This document shows, piece by piece, positions 55,523 to 63,781 of a stretch of DNA of 64,000 nt. Position 1 is the first letter of the stretch. The number at the start of each line of letters is the position of its first letter. The DNA is from an uncultured Bacteroides sp. (lineage in GTDB: Bacteria; Bacteroidota; Bacteroidia; Bacteroidales; Bacteroidaceae). Below the pieces are notes generated by a model. It had not been told where the DNA came from, searched no databases, and saw only the letters and a list, made by a program, of their open reading frames with translations. The position numbers and the translations under genes are program-made. The stretch covers positions 434,001-498,000 of the forward strand of contig USAN01000001.1 of the NCBI GenBank assembly GCA_900552645.1, given 5' to 3'.

Positions 55523-55653
55523 CTTAATTCAAGAATAATTCAGATCTCACTTCACTAACTGATTTGTATAATAATGAAGCGGCTTTTGATATTGATATAA
55601 TCCTATCTGATATACCACGGAAAATCAATTCAATAAATATATTTATCGAATTA

Positions 55654-55705
55654 AATTATATACTTATACATTCATAGGATTATAAAAATGTATAAGTATA
55701 TAATT
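55654..55705. terminator. 19-bp perfect inverted repeat between convergent genes
   Basis: AATTATATACTTATACATT (55654-55672) and its exact reverse complement (55687-55705) flank a 14-base loop. It lies between the + strand cargo genes and the - strand mobilization genes, so a bidirectional terminator is the simplest reading, although the stem is almost all A/T. A recombination or protein-binding site is the alternative. Confidence 0.6.
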
Positions 55706-55743
55706 ATATATTTTAATGCTATTGATATTCAGGCGAATGCCTT

Positions 55744-56166
55744 TTATGCTGATTTCTCAATAGCTTTATTCTGTTGTTTCCCCAGATCATTGTATTGCTT
55801 AATATTGAAGCCAATCGACAATAACAATAGGGAAAGAACAATTACCAGTAGATAGATGAAGCGTATATTCTTGAAATTAAAAGAATAAGTATGCTCCTCC
55901 GACTTTATTTTAATCATCGTATTATAATCGATTTGTTTCTTGACCGCATACATTTCATTAAGGACAAGATTCGATAGCTTCTCTACTTTCTGAATTGAGT
56001 TGCTAAATTCTTCATTTAGATTTGAACTATCAGGGCTTTTAGAGTCCTTTAGACTAATCTTCGTGATTGACTGATTCAGCCGATTGATATCGGTTCTTAT
56101 TTCACGTTGTATCTGTATCAACTCCTCATGCATGAGGGTAATCATATTTTTTTCTTTTTGATTCAT
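55744..56166 (-). CDS. Third mobilization-operon protein, coiled coil with membrane helix
   Basis: A 140-aa protein: a long N-terminal coiled coil (about residues 10-80) followed by one membrane helix (IYLLVIVLSLLLLSIGF, about 103-122). It overlaps the relaxase gene by 4 bp. Bacteroidales mobilizable elements often have a small membrane protein after MobA that may dock the relaxosome at the membrane; here that function is assumed from position. Confidence 0.65.
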   Translation of the reverse strand: MNQKEKNMITLMHEELIQIQREIRTDINRLNQSITKISLKDSKSPDSSNLNEEFSNSIQKVEKLSNLVLNEMYAVKKQIDYNTMIKIKSEEHTYSFNFKNIRFIYLLVIVLSLLLLSIGFNIKQYNDLGKQQNKAIEKSA

Positions 56167-57083
56167 CGTCTTCGTTTTTTAGGTAATTCATTATTAACTC
56201 CGCCACCACCTTGTGATTGCTCCACGTCGTTTTCATCACTTATAATTATATCAATGATGTTGTCTACTTGATCTTCTTTAGAACTGTTGTCAGAGATACC
56301 GGTATGTCTTGAACCTAGGGAGGTAAGTGATAGCTTTTCTTTTCCCTCTCGTTGTTCCTGGGATTGCTCAAACAAAGAATTGAGCTTTGAATAACTATAC
56401 TGACGGTCAATCTTTGAACCACTCAATGAAATATTGTTATAGGTAAAAATAACGCCATCAATTTTGTCTGTTGATCCCTTATATTTGAACTCCATCTGAA
56501 TATTCTCTATATTCAATGCACTTCTTAAATCATTCCAGTTACGACAAATAGGAACTGCTTTGTTTATTACATCTTTGATATGATACTTTGTTAACGTTGG
56601 CTCTCTGAGTCTATCATAATTCATATTTCTACCATCTGAGAAGTATAAGCCATATTTCTTAGTGAGTGCTTTTGCTACAACTTCATTTTTCCGGTAGTTG
56701 TTCTGATCTGATATCAACTTACCATCATAATCTATGCGATTGACGCATAGGTGTATATGTGGATGTTCTTTATCATGATGTCTTACGGCTACGAACTGGG
56801 TATTATCTAGTTTCATCATTCTCAGATAATCATTCGCTATTTCAGCCATTAGTTCGTTACTCAATATCTCCTTATCCTTCGGATGGAAGGATAAGGAGAT
56901 ATGATATACAGGTTTAGCTATCTCAGGCCGCATGGATACCTGCGTCTCAAAGCTATCTGTAATTGATTTTATGGAATCAAGAGAAACTCCATCACTAGCA
57001 ATAATTTCAGCACTTTTCTTTGTATCAATGATATAGTTAAGAGCTTTCCCGAAGCTTGTTCCTTTAACTATCTTCGCTACCAT
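56163..57083 (-). CDS. mobA: MobA/VirD2-type relaxase
   Basis: A 306-aa relaxase. The N-terminal catalytic tyrosine is probably Y17 (ALNYIID). The metal-binding HUH motif is in RHHDKEHPHIHLCVNRID, with H107, H109 and H111 as likely ligands. It nicks at oriT and leads the strand into the recipient; a conjugative helper would provide the transfer channel. The C-terminal ~100 residues are charged and probably disordered. It overlaps MobC by 20 bp, as in many Bacteroides mobilizable elements. Confidence 0.92.
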   Translation of the reverse strand: MVAKIVKGTSFGKALNYIIDTKKSAEIIASDGVSLDSIKSITDSFETQVSMRPEIAKPVYHISLSFHPKDKEILSNELMAEIANDYLRMMKLDNTQFVAVRHHDKEHPHIHLCVNRIDYDGKLISDQNNYRKNEVVAKALTKKYGLYFSDGRNMNYDRLREPTLTKYHIKDVINKAVPICRNWNDLRSALNIENIQMEFKYKGSTDKIDGVIFTYNNISLSGSKIDRQYSYSKLNSLFEQSQEQREGKEKLSLTSLGSRHTGISDNSSKEDQVDNIIDIIISDENDVEQSQGGGGVNNELPKKRRR

Positions 57084-57426
57084 TGATAATTCTGTTTATG
57101 ATTGTGTTCATCAATTCAGCCATCCTAAAGTAATCCATTTTGATGCTGTCAAAACCAGCTTGATTTGCTCGCTTTGCTATTTGATTGAGATTGTTTCCCA
57201 TATTTCTAAGATCACGGACCAACACATTCTCTTCAGGTGAAATCCTAGGCTTTATAATATTGTTTTTAATGCAGCTTCGTATAAAATCATTTATAGGCAT
57301 TTGTGCAGTTTGAGCTTTTATCTTTAGGGTATAATAATCCTCGGTTGCCAGTTTTACATTGACTTGATATTGACGTCTTTCGTTTATTGCTTTTGGAGGA
57401 CGACCTCCATTATTTCTTTTTTCCAT
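57064..57426 (-). CDS. mobC: MobC-type relaxosome accessory protein
   Basis: A 120-aa basic protein with an N-terminal GGRPPKAINERRQYQVNVKL arm like ribbon-helix-helix proteins and the MobC-family ENVLVRDLRNMGNNLNQIAKRANQ segment. It should bind oriT DNA and help MobA open the strands. The oriT candidate lies within about 100 bp upstream. Confidence 0.88.
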   Translation of the reverse strand: MEKRNNGGRPPKAINERRQYQVNVKLATEDYYTLKIKAQTAQMPINDFIRSCIKNNIIKPRISPEENVLVRDLRNMGNNLNQIAKRANQAGFDSIKMDYFRMAELMNTIINRIINGSEDS

Positions 57427-57462
57427 AAGTTTTTATTTATAGACCAACGGGATGATAATTGC

Positions 57463-57519
57463 GTATTCGGTACCGAATACATAAACTCGCTTCTCTGAAA
57501 TTCTGGCGATTTCAGAGAA
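57463..57519. other. Candidate oriT: palindrome and hairpin upstream of mobC
   Basis: Two symmetric sequences sit in the 103-bp gap upstream of mobC: the 18-bp perfect palindrome GTATTCGGTACCGAATAC (57463-57480) and an 11-bp hairpin TTCTCTGAAAT/ATTTCAGAGAA with a 7-base TCTGGCG loop (57491-57519). oriT sites next to relaxase genes typically have this form, with the nick near the hairpin. The hairpin is not followed by a T-run, so it is unlikely to be just a terminator. Confidence 0.55.
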
Positions 57520-57529
57520 ATTAGGCTGA

Positions 57530-58558
57530 TTAAATTAAACCATCTGTTCCATCGATAGAAGAGAGCTCAAATGTATCAACCAATGATTGTAATATCGGAT
57601 TATTCTTTATCCATGTTTCATATATTAGTGCCTGCGGTTTTTGCTGGAGTAGATAGTCTGCAATATCGTATCCTTCACGTATATCTTCGATCGATGCATT
57701 TTTCTCAAGGTAGTCAAAAATGTATGTTTCTATTCCGACACGTTCTTTCATGACTTTGGCTTTTTCCTCCCAAATAGATAAGGCGCCAAGATCAGGAAAT
57801 AAGACAGCTTTCCTACCGATTAAAACTTTTAGATGTTCTTCATTGAAGCACCCGTGCTTACCTCCTGTTGCCAACCATAAGTATTGAGGTAGATAGCAGG
57901 AAGCTATGATGGCACTCTTTTCGCTTTCAACTATAGCAACTGGCAAATCTGGGTTTTCATTTAAAAGATGCTCTCCAAAGAAACATTGGTTCAAGTTGTA
58001 ATCAGGTAGTTTAAGAATAGAATGTACCCAATTAATGTGGCTATGTGGTTGTTTAACTCTTCTTCCAGAATCAGGATTATATAGCATAACCTTACCTGTG
58101 CGAACTCGCTTATCTTGATCTATCTGCCAGAATACAGTTGCACCTTGCCAGTGGTTTGCTGTTCCAACTTGATATTTTTTGAATAAATGCTTTGTGATTT
58201 CAGTACCCAGGCTGTTTTTTAAGTATTGAAATAAGTTATTCTTATGATAATGTGCTAAGCTGTCTTTAACATAACTATAGGGAAGAAAAGAACTTGTTTT
58301 ACTCCCTTTCATCATATCAGTTTTTATTGGCTCATTGTTTACAGCTTCTATTTGAGGATTATCATTGAAGTAATCTTTAGGAGAATAGTGATACCCACAT
58401 TTATCTTCTCTGTTGCAGCGCCCTACATAATCTGGGAACTTAATTTCTCCTGTTGAATCAACATACTTACTTAAGCATTTTTTTTGATTGCATTTGGGGC
58501 AAGTATATCTGGATGCTGGGGATTTATATTTCTCGAGTGAAAATCTAAAATTGCTCAT
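57530..58558 (-). CDS. Zinc-ribbon/TOPRIM primase-like protein of the element
   Basis: A 342-aa protein with an N-terminal zinc-binding region (YTCPKCNQKKC ... GRCNREDKCGYHY) like the CHC2 ribbon of DnaG-type primases. A central TOPRIM-like region has PVAIVESEKSAIIAS (catalytic glutamate) and AVLFPDLGALSIWEEK (acidic pair). Annotated relatives carry the name DUF6371. It would make primers for replication of the excised or transferred strand. It lies upstream of mobC with the DUF3987 gene beyond the iteron-like DNA. Confidence 0.75.
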   Translation of the reverse strand: MSNFRFSLEKYKSPASRYTCPKCNQKKCLSKYVDSTGEIKFPDYVGRCNREDKCGYHYSPKDYFNDNPQIEAVNNEPIKTDMMKGSKTSSFLPYSYVKDSLAHYHKNNLFQYLKNSLGTEITKHLFKKYQVGTANHWQGATVFWQIDQDKRVRTGKVMLYNPDSGRRVKQPHSHINWVHSILKLPDYNLNQCFFGEHLLNENPDLPVAIVESEKSAIIASCYLPQYLWLATGGKHGCFNEEHLKVLIGRKAVLFPDLGALSIWEEKAKVMKERVGIETYIFDYLEKNASIEDIREGYDIADYLLQQKPQALIYETWIKNNPILQSLVDTFELSSIDGTDGLI

Positions 58559-58580
58559 AAATTAAAAATTTAAAATGTTA

Positions 58581-58796
58581 TACCCTGAATTTTCCGAATT
58601 TTCCGAACTTTCATTTTTAATGTACTGAAAGTCAGAATTATACAGATTTTTGAAAATTCGCCAAAACCGAATTTTGCGAATTTTCAAGAACAAAATGCCT
58701 TTCAAAATTCGGAAAATTCGGAAAAGCTGAATTTCTACATGTTTAGTAATCAGTTGATTAAGTGTCAAAATTCGGATAATCCTGAAAATTCGGGGT
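58581..58796. repeat. Iteron-like AATTCGG repeats in both orientations
   Basis: In about 215 bp I see multiple copies of GAAAATTCGG or its complement: CCGAATTTTCCGAA near 58587-58608, GAAAATTCGCC and CCGAATTTTGCGAATTTTC at 58652-58684, AAAATTCGGAAAATTCGG at 58704-58721 and CAAAATTCGG plus GAAAATTCGG at 58766-58794. Blocks in opposite orientation can pair with each other. Placement between primase-like and helicase-like genes suggests a replication origin or operator. An open frame crosses the region but its low-complexity product looks non-coding. Confidence 0.72.
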
Positions 58797-58799
58797 GCG

Positions 58800-60179
58800 T
58801 CAAAATAACTTTTTGTATCTACCATGTTTATAGTTATCAAGGAGTCCATTCTTTGACTCATTTAGGAAACGATTGAAACTCTGTTTTGAGAAATTAAACT
58901 TTCCTGCAATCTGAACTCCTTCAGCTGTAGAAAAGTCAGAAGGTAGTGCTTCGTAAAGTTTTAATTTATCAGAAGGTAGTTGCTCTAAAATGGCAGAGGA
59001 GCTGAGGATCAGTTGTACATATTGACTTGTTTTGCGAAAGTATTCAACTAGCTCAATAGCATATTCAACGCTTACTATATCTATACAATCATTATCAGCC
59101 TCCTTACAAGCCCATCTCACTATTTGTATAATCAAAGAAAAACGGATGGCATATATTTCTAATTTACTATATACCCCAACCAACCTTTCATTAGTTTCAG
59201 AATTGCATAAATCTGTATTGTGGCGCTGCCATTCATACAATCTTCTTTTGGCCTGAGATTCGTAAGGAAGCTGCTTGGAAACAGGATCCCCATTATCATC
59301 TAATACCAGGTTGATATTAATAATCTCTTTCATCACATTATTCCATAGTGGTGTAATATGTGAGGGGAGATCCTCTATGCTCCAGTATTTCTTTTGAAGA
59401 TCTTTTGGTAATACAAAGAGAATGCGATCAAGAAAACCATTGTCGCTTTTCTCACCTTTTGATAAGTCCTTCAGCAATCCATGTTGTATAGAACCAATCA
59501 CGCCGATAAAAGTATGTCGAATGGATATTGATTCCGATCCACGTCTGTCAATAATAATGGGTTTACCACTAAAAGTAGAAAGCCACATCTGTTCTTCCGA
59601 TCCTTTGGAGTAGCGATTGAAATTATTAATCCAGCTTTTTAATTCATCTACATATAAGCAAATACCACGTTTGTTATCGTTCAATACTTCACTAAGGCCT
59701 TCTGGTGTAGTATCAGAAACAATAAATTTCTTTAAAATAGGACGTTTTGGATGTTCTGTAATTCCTTCCTCTTCTTTCTCTTTTTTACTTAATGAGTAAA
59801 TTCTATTATGCTCTTCTAAAGATTCACTGTATTTTCTACTTTCTTTGGCATCATGATCCAATAATGGCTGCATAGCATAACTAAGTGGATGACTTTTATT
59901 TGTGCCAGCCTTGCCAACGATAGCTATATATAATATACCTTTTTCGGTCCATCCTTCCTTGAATCTTACCGAAATAGTATTGCCTATTGCTACTGATGCG
60001 GCAAAAAGCATAGATGAAGCTACAAAGTCAATAGGATAACCTAAACTTTGATTGGTAGCACGAGCTATTTGTTGCAGCTGTTTAGGTAATATTTGAAGGG
60101 GAAAGTCAGATCCTCCAACCTTATCTTTAAATGCTAATGCTTCATTGATAATACTCTCTGCCGTTATATCATTCTTCAT
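58800..60179 (-). CDS. DUF3987-family ATPase/helicase-like replication protein
   Basis: A 459-aa protein with a P-loop variant VGKAGTNKSH (about residue 90) and a Walker B-like GICLYVDELKSWI, followed by FIGVIGSIQHGLLKDL and a C-terminal winged-helix-like tail. This is the DUF3987 (YfjI-like) family, common in mobile elements and usually beside a primase. It probably assists element replication, for example as a helicase, though this is not established for the family. It starts 17 bp after the excisionase-like gene. Confidence 0.85.
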   Translation of the reverse strand: MKNDITAESIINEALAFKDKVGGSDFPLQILPKQLQQIARATNQSLGYPIDFVASSMLFAASVAIGNTISVRFKEGWTEKGILYIAIVGKAGTNKSHPLSYAMQPLLDHDAKESRKYSESLEEHNRIYSLSKKEKEEEGITEHPKRPILKKFIVSDTTPEGLSEVLNDNKRGICLYVDELKSWINNFNRYSKGSEEQMWLSTFSGKPIIIDRRGSESISIRHTFIGVIGSIQHGLLKDLSKGEKSDNGFLDRILFVLPKDLQKKYWSIEDLPSHITPLWNNVMKEIININLVLDDNGDPVSKQLPYESQAKRRLYEWQRHNTDLCNSETNERLVGVYSKLEIYAIRFSLIIQIVRWACKEADNDCIDIVSVEYAIELVEYFRKTSQYVQLILSSSAILEQLPSDKLKLYEALPSDFSTAEGVQIAGKFNFSKQSFNRFLNESKNGLLDNYKHGRYKKLF

Positions 60180-60196
60180 AATTATACAGGAAGAGG

Positions 60197-60556
60197 TTAG
60201 TACTTGTTAGGTCTTCTGGATGGGAGTTTATTAATAGCTCTGGAAGCCTCATTAATTAATTCAGCAGTAGTGTATTTTTTCCCAGATCGTATATAATCTA
60301 AAAGCTCTTTCTCTGAAAAGAATAATCTTTGGCCATTCTTGTAATGAGGGATAGCGGATTTGCTTACCAAAGCATAAATAGTTGCCTTGGATTTATGCAA
60401 TAATTTAGCTGCCTCATTGATATCAATGAAGTCATTGGTTTTCCCTTGGGACTCTGTGCCCTTTTCTGATAAAAGAGATGTAAGATGTTCTACCTTCTGA
60501 ATTAAGGTATTTACTGCTTCAGGCAGTTTTTCAAATGTCATTTCATTTGTACTCAT
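60197..60556 (-). CDS. Excisionase-like HTH_17 domain protein
   Basis: A 119-aa protein with an N-terminal coiled segment, then FIDINEAAKLLHKSKATIYALVSKSAIPHYKNGQRLFFSEKEL, the MerR-like helix-turn-helix of excisionase/Xis family proteins, and a basic tail. It probably aids excision or regulates the replication genes downstream. A 168-bp gap upstream (60557-60724) holds its likely control region, where I see nothing definite. Confidence 0.85.
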   Translation of the reverse strand: MSTNEMTFEKLPEAVNTLIQKVEHLTSLLSEKGTESQGKTNDFIDINEAAKLLHKSKATIYALVSKSAIPHYKNGQRLFFSEKELLDYIRSGKKYTTAELINEASRAINKLPSRRPNKY

Positions 60557-60724
60557 AAGAATTCTGTTTTTGAATTGTTTGAGTGCAAATGAAACTGGTG
60601 AAAATGGGGTGAAAAAAAATACCGGAATTTAACTGATAAATAACTATCAATAGTTACCAAAGTATATAAATACAGATGGTTATGTGTTTATAGTTTCTCT
60701 CAACACTTATGATTAAATCAATAA

Positions 60725-61507
60725 TTAGGTATTGACTCCAAGGTATTCTTCTATAGATGCTATTGTAATAAAATTGGCTTCTGATCTGAATTTCGATCTT
60801 ATAGTTGAAATTTGAGTATTGCTTGTAATACTTGGGTAAACCATCTTTGTAAATTCAGCTGCGAACGTTTTTATTTCTAATCCTCTTCCAAATTCAAATA
60901 TTTGCATTAATCCCCATGTGAAATTAGAAACATCTGGCACTTTTAAACCTCTCGCATTAATCCCTTCCTCAATATGAATAGCATTCATATCTCTTAAATT
61001 AAATTTATCAACATATTGGAGGAGTTTGCCCATTTCACTCTGTGTTACATATGGCGTTAAGAAATGGATGGTATAATCTATCGCGGCTTTTACTTGATCA
61101 TCTAATCTCTGTTTATTTATTGTTTTGTTCCTTTCATATGCGTTAACGATTTCATTTATTTGATCAAGCTCGTTGTTATCTTTTTGTAGTTGATGAGAAT
61201 TTATAGAATTATCTTTCCCTATTGTTGAATGTGAATTGTCTGATATTGATTCATTATCAATATCATTAATGGTTTTTATTGGTTGTTTTCTTTTTGATTT
61301 ATAGATATCTTGACAAAGTGTAGTAATGATATATATTCCAAATAATATCGGAATTGCAATATAGAACACCAAACTATCAATCCATTTCCAGAGAATTGAA
61401 ATATCAAATACCTTTGTGCAAATGAACAGGAATAGGCTAGCAATAATAGAAAGTAATATAGAAATCCATAATGCTATAAATCTGTTTTTTAATAAGAATA
61501 TTTTCAT
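60725..61507 (-). CDS. Membrane-anchored hypothetical protein of the element
   Basis: A 260-aa protein with two N-terminal membrane helices (about 11-32 and 44-66), a charged linker (about 70-115) and a helical cytoplasmic domain with QVKAAIDYTIHFLTPYVTQSEM and ISTIRSKFRSEANFITIASIEEYLG. No family is recognised with confidence. It begins 10 bp after the integrase stop and may be co-transcribed with it. Confidence 0.62.
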   Translation of the reverse strand: MKIFLLKNRFIALWISILLSIIASLFLFICTKVFDISILWKWIDSLVFYIAIPILFGIYIITTLCQDIYKSKRKQPIKTINDIDNESISDNSHSTIGKDNSINSHQLQKDNNELDQINEIVNAYERNKTINKQRLDDQVKAAIDYTIHFLTPYVTQSEMGKLLQYVDKFNLRDMNAIHIEEGINARGLKVPDVSNFTWGLMQIFEFGRGLEIKTFAAEFTKMVYPSITSNTQISTIRSKFRSEANFITIASIEEYLGVNT

Positions 61508-61517
61508 AAGAGTTTAA

Positions 61518-62630
61518 TTATACGTTTTCTTCTAATGTAATTAGGTTAGCTGCTTTATACTGAGTTTCAAAATCAATATGGGTATATATTTGAGTGGTTG
61601 ATATATGCTCATGGTCCAAGCTGTTCTTTACGGTCATTGGGCTGGCCCCCAGCATATTTAATAAAGAGGCATTTGTATGTCGCATACAATGGAATGTAAT
61701 ATGTCGTTCTATTCCGGCACTCTTTATCCATTCGTGTAATGGTACATTCGTCATTGATCGTTTTAGACCTGTAAAGACTTTTCCGGAGCCTCTTTCTCCA
61801 CACAACTCTAAGGCATCATTACTGATAAATTTCGCAGTTTCCTTATTTGTTTTCTGAATCGTTTTTTTGATCCAATATCCTTTTATTGGACTACGTTGGA
61901 TATGTGACCATTCGAGGTCAAGGATATCGCCTATACGTAGTCCTGTCAAACAAGAAAATAAAGCAGCCCGTTTCAATACCGGATATTTGCATTCGGTTTT
62001 ATTAAGTAATCGAAGTTCATCTAATGAAAGGAATTCTCGCATTACCTTTTTGGACTTAATCCCATCGATGAACTCATTTAGATTGTCTGATATCCATTTT
62101 TCACGATATGCCTTTTTTAATGCTGATTGAAATAGTGAGAAATATCCTGAAGCAGAATTTATTGATAGAGGAATATTTTTATGTTTTAATTGAGTTGTAT
62201 TCGATAAATATTCTCTAAAATCCTCACAAAGTTGAACATTTAAATCACCAAAAGAGCATGAATTCTTCATGAAGCGATTAAAGTAGTAATACATAGAAAT
62301 CCATTTGCCATTTTTTAATCTGGCTAAATCCCATATATATTGAAGGAAATCACCTTTCTTGCGAGAATTATCTAAGAACCCGTATTGTTCATTTATAATT
62401 TTACGTTGGTACTCACTTCTGACAATTTCCGCTTTTTCTTTCATTTCTTTATTCCAGATTTTTTCATGATCACTTTTGGGAGATAAATAAATACTTATGT
62501 TTAGTGTTTTTGTTTTGATTTTTTTTCTTGTATGAGGCTCTATAATGGGAGGATAGAATTTTAAGTAATAGGTGATTTTATTTTTGCTTGGATTCTTCCT
62601 TTCGCATAAGTAGACATTAGAACATTCCAT
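61518..62630 (-). CDS. Tyrosine recombinase / integrase
   Basis: A 370-aa phage-type integrase. The N-terminal SAM-like core-binding domain spans about 90-190. Catalytic residues line up as R232 (TGLRIGDILDLEW), a likely lysine in KKTIQK (255-256), H314 and R317 (FHCMRH), H340 (SLDHEH) and nucleophile Y349 (TQIYTH). The complete catalytic set implies activity. It starts 2 bp after the four-HTH protein and probably inserts the element near mnmE; the attachment core was not found by eye. Confidence 0.93.
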   Translation of the reverse strand: MECSNVYLCERKNPSKNKITYYLKFYPPIIEPHTRKKIKTKTLNISIYLSPKSDHEKIWNKEMKEKAEIVRSEYQRKIINEQYGFLDNSRKKGDFLQYIWDLARLKNGKWISMYYYFNRFMKNSCSFGDLNVQLCEDFREYLSNTTQLKHKNIPLSINSASGYFSLFQSALKKAYREKWISDNLNEFIDGIKSKKVMREFLSLDELRLLNKTECKYPVLKRAALFSCLTGLRIGDILDLEWSHIQRSPIKGYWIKKTIQKTNKETAKFISNDALELCGERGSGKVFTGLKRSMTNVPLHEWIKSAGIERHITFHCMRHTNASLLNMLGASPMTVKNSLDHEHISTTQIYTHIDFETQYKAANLITLEENV

Positions 62631-62632
62631 AT

Positions 62633-63535
62633 TTATTGTATTATTGGGTTTTCGAATATTTTATCAAATTCTGTTTTGGAGATTTTTATGTATCTCCCAT
62701 CTTTAACACGAGTTATCGAATTATATTTTATATGATGATAAACCATATCTCGTGTGAGATTATATTTGTTCATAGCCTCTTGAACGGTATAGTATTCCAT
62801 ATTAGGTGTGATACCCTGGGTTCTGTCAAAATGAATTTTTGAATAATAGACTGATTTTCCTTCTTTCTTTTTCGGAATATAATTATCTGAGGCAATTCCA
62901 TATATAGTAGTTGTTGTAAGTTTAAATATTTCTTGAATCTCCTTTACTGAATACCATTCGGTGATTGATGGATCGGGTATGAGATAAGATAAATGTTTGT
63001 CAATATGCGTTTTGCTAAAGAATGAGCGCCCTTGTTTCAGAGTTTTAGGTATTTTCTTTTCTTTTGCTATACGAAAGATCCAGTTTTCTTTTACCCCAAA
63101 TTTTTCTTTTATTTCCGGAATGGTATAAAAGTCTGTAATAGGCTTTCTTTCTTTAGTGGGGCGTGCTTGATAAGTATCGCTAGTATTAAAAAGATTATCA
63201 AGATCTAATTTGCGGATTAATGTTTTCCCTTTGGTTTGAAAAAAAGGAAGTTCATTGTTTTGAAGATATCTATAAATAGTTGCCCGGCCAACACCAAGGA
63301 AATGAGCAGCCTCAGTTGGAGTTAGTACGTGTTTCATTACTAAATCTTCCGGTATTGACCTTTCCTTTGTAAGTGCTAATTCTTGTTTTGCAGATTGTAC
63401 CTTTTCTGCTCTTTTTCGTTCTTTATATGCTTTACCGGCACACCTTGTTGAACAAAAACTCGTAGTTGTTTTATGTGCAATAAAGTGTTGTCTGCAAAAA
63501 GAACAAACTTTTTCAATATCTATTTTTGAAGCCAT
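62633..63535 (-). CDS. Multi-HTH element regulator with zinc ribbon
   Basis: A 300-aa protein with an N-terminal cysteine cluster (CSFCRQHF ... FCSTRC) followed by four MerR/excisionase-type helix-turn-helix units: TPTEAAHFLGVGRATIYRYL, YTIPEIKEKFGVKENWIFRI, YSVKEIQEIFKLTTTTIYGI and YTVQEAMNKYNLTRDMVYHH. Such serial HTH proteins accompany integrases in Bacteroidales mobile elements. Four DNA-reading heads suit the five 10-bp-spaced repeats found just upstream of this gene. It probably controls integrase expression or directs excision. Confidence 0.85.
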   Translation of the reverse strand: MASKIDIEKVCSFCRQHFIAHKTTTSFCSTRCAGKAYKERKRAEKVQSAKQELALTKERSIPEDLVMKHVLTPTEAAHFLGVGRATIYRYLQNNELPFFQTKGKTLIRKLDLDNLFNTSDTYQARPTKERKPITDFYTIPEIKEKFGVKENWIFRIAKEKKIPKTLKQGRSFFSKTHIDKHLSYLIPDPSITEWYSVKEIQEIFKLTTTTIYGIASDNYIPKKKEGKSVYYSKIHFDRTQGITPNMEYYTVQEAMNKYNLTRDMVYHHIKYNSITRVKDGRYIKISKTEFDKIFENPIIQ

Positions 63536-63560
63536 TATTTATCTGTTTATTTCGCCAAAA

Positions 63561-63610
63561 AGTGTCTCACTGTGTCTCATGGCGTCTCACTACGTCTCAA
63601 TTATATCTCA
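63561..63610. repeat. Five 10-bp-phased GTCTCA repeats upstream of the multi-HTH gene
   Basis: Five consecutive 10-mers share a GTCTCA core at the same position: AGTGTCTCAC, TGTGTCTCAT, GGCGTCTCAC, TACGTCTCAA and a diverged TTATATCTCA. The 10-bp period puts every core on one face of the helix. They lie 26 bp upstream of the regulator start and close to the integration end, so they are good candidates for regulator or integrase arm-binding sites. Confidence 0.85.
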
Positions 63611-63717
63611 TCTCGATTCTTGAATGTTAGCCAGGAGTCAGTGAATGACAAATCAGTGACAAAAATAGATAAAAAGATCAATAAAGCAATAAGTATTGAT
63701 GAATAGACAAAACAAAA

Positions 63718-63740
63718 AACACCCTGAATTTCAGGGTGTT
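63718..63740 (-). terminator. mnmE terminator
   Basis: AACACCCTGA pairs with TCAGGGTGTT around an ATT loop. On the minus strand it is followed by TTTTTTGTTTTG-like sequence, about 40 bp after the mnmE stop. An intact terminator here means the element joins beyond it. The 246-bp gap 63536-63781 holds this terminator and the phased repeats. Confidence 0.9.
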
Positions 63741-63781
63741 CTAGTTTGTTTTTATATCTATTACTTATGAGTTATTGCTTA

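Larger units (their letters stand above)
45200..63717. mobile_element. Mobilizable integrative element carrying a defense island (boundaries approximate)
   Basis: The right part has a tyrosine integrase, HTH/excisionase-like regulators, primase-like and DUF3987 replication genes, MobC, MobA and a candidate oriT: the core set of Bacteroidales mobilizable transposons. No type IV secretion genes are seen, so it would need a helper. The right limit must lie left of the intact mnmE terminator (63718). The left limit is inferred from the end of the restriction/defense genes; no flanking repeat was found. The backbone alone could instead end near 53.5 kb, with the defense operon being resident DNA. 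Confidence 0.55.

Noticed and set aside
58562..58861. Open frame of about 99 codons on the minus strand through the AATTCGG repeats
   Set aside because: Its product is low-complexity (repeated FRI, RIF, ENS) generated by the repeats, and its start lies inside the DUF3987 gene. The region looks like non-coding repeat DNA.
63561..63610. Possible CRISPR or microsatellite at the element end
   Set aside because: The period is only 10 bp with a conserved 6-bp core and no spacers. Phased protein-binding sites fit better.
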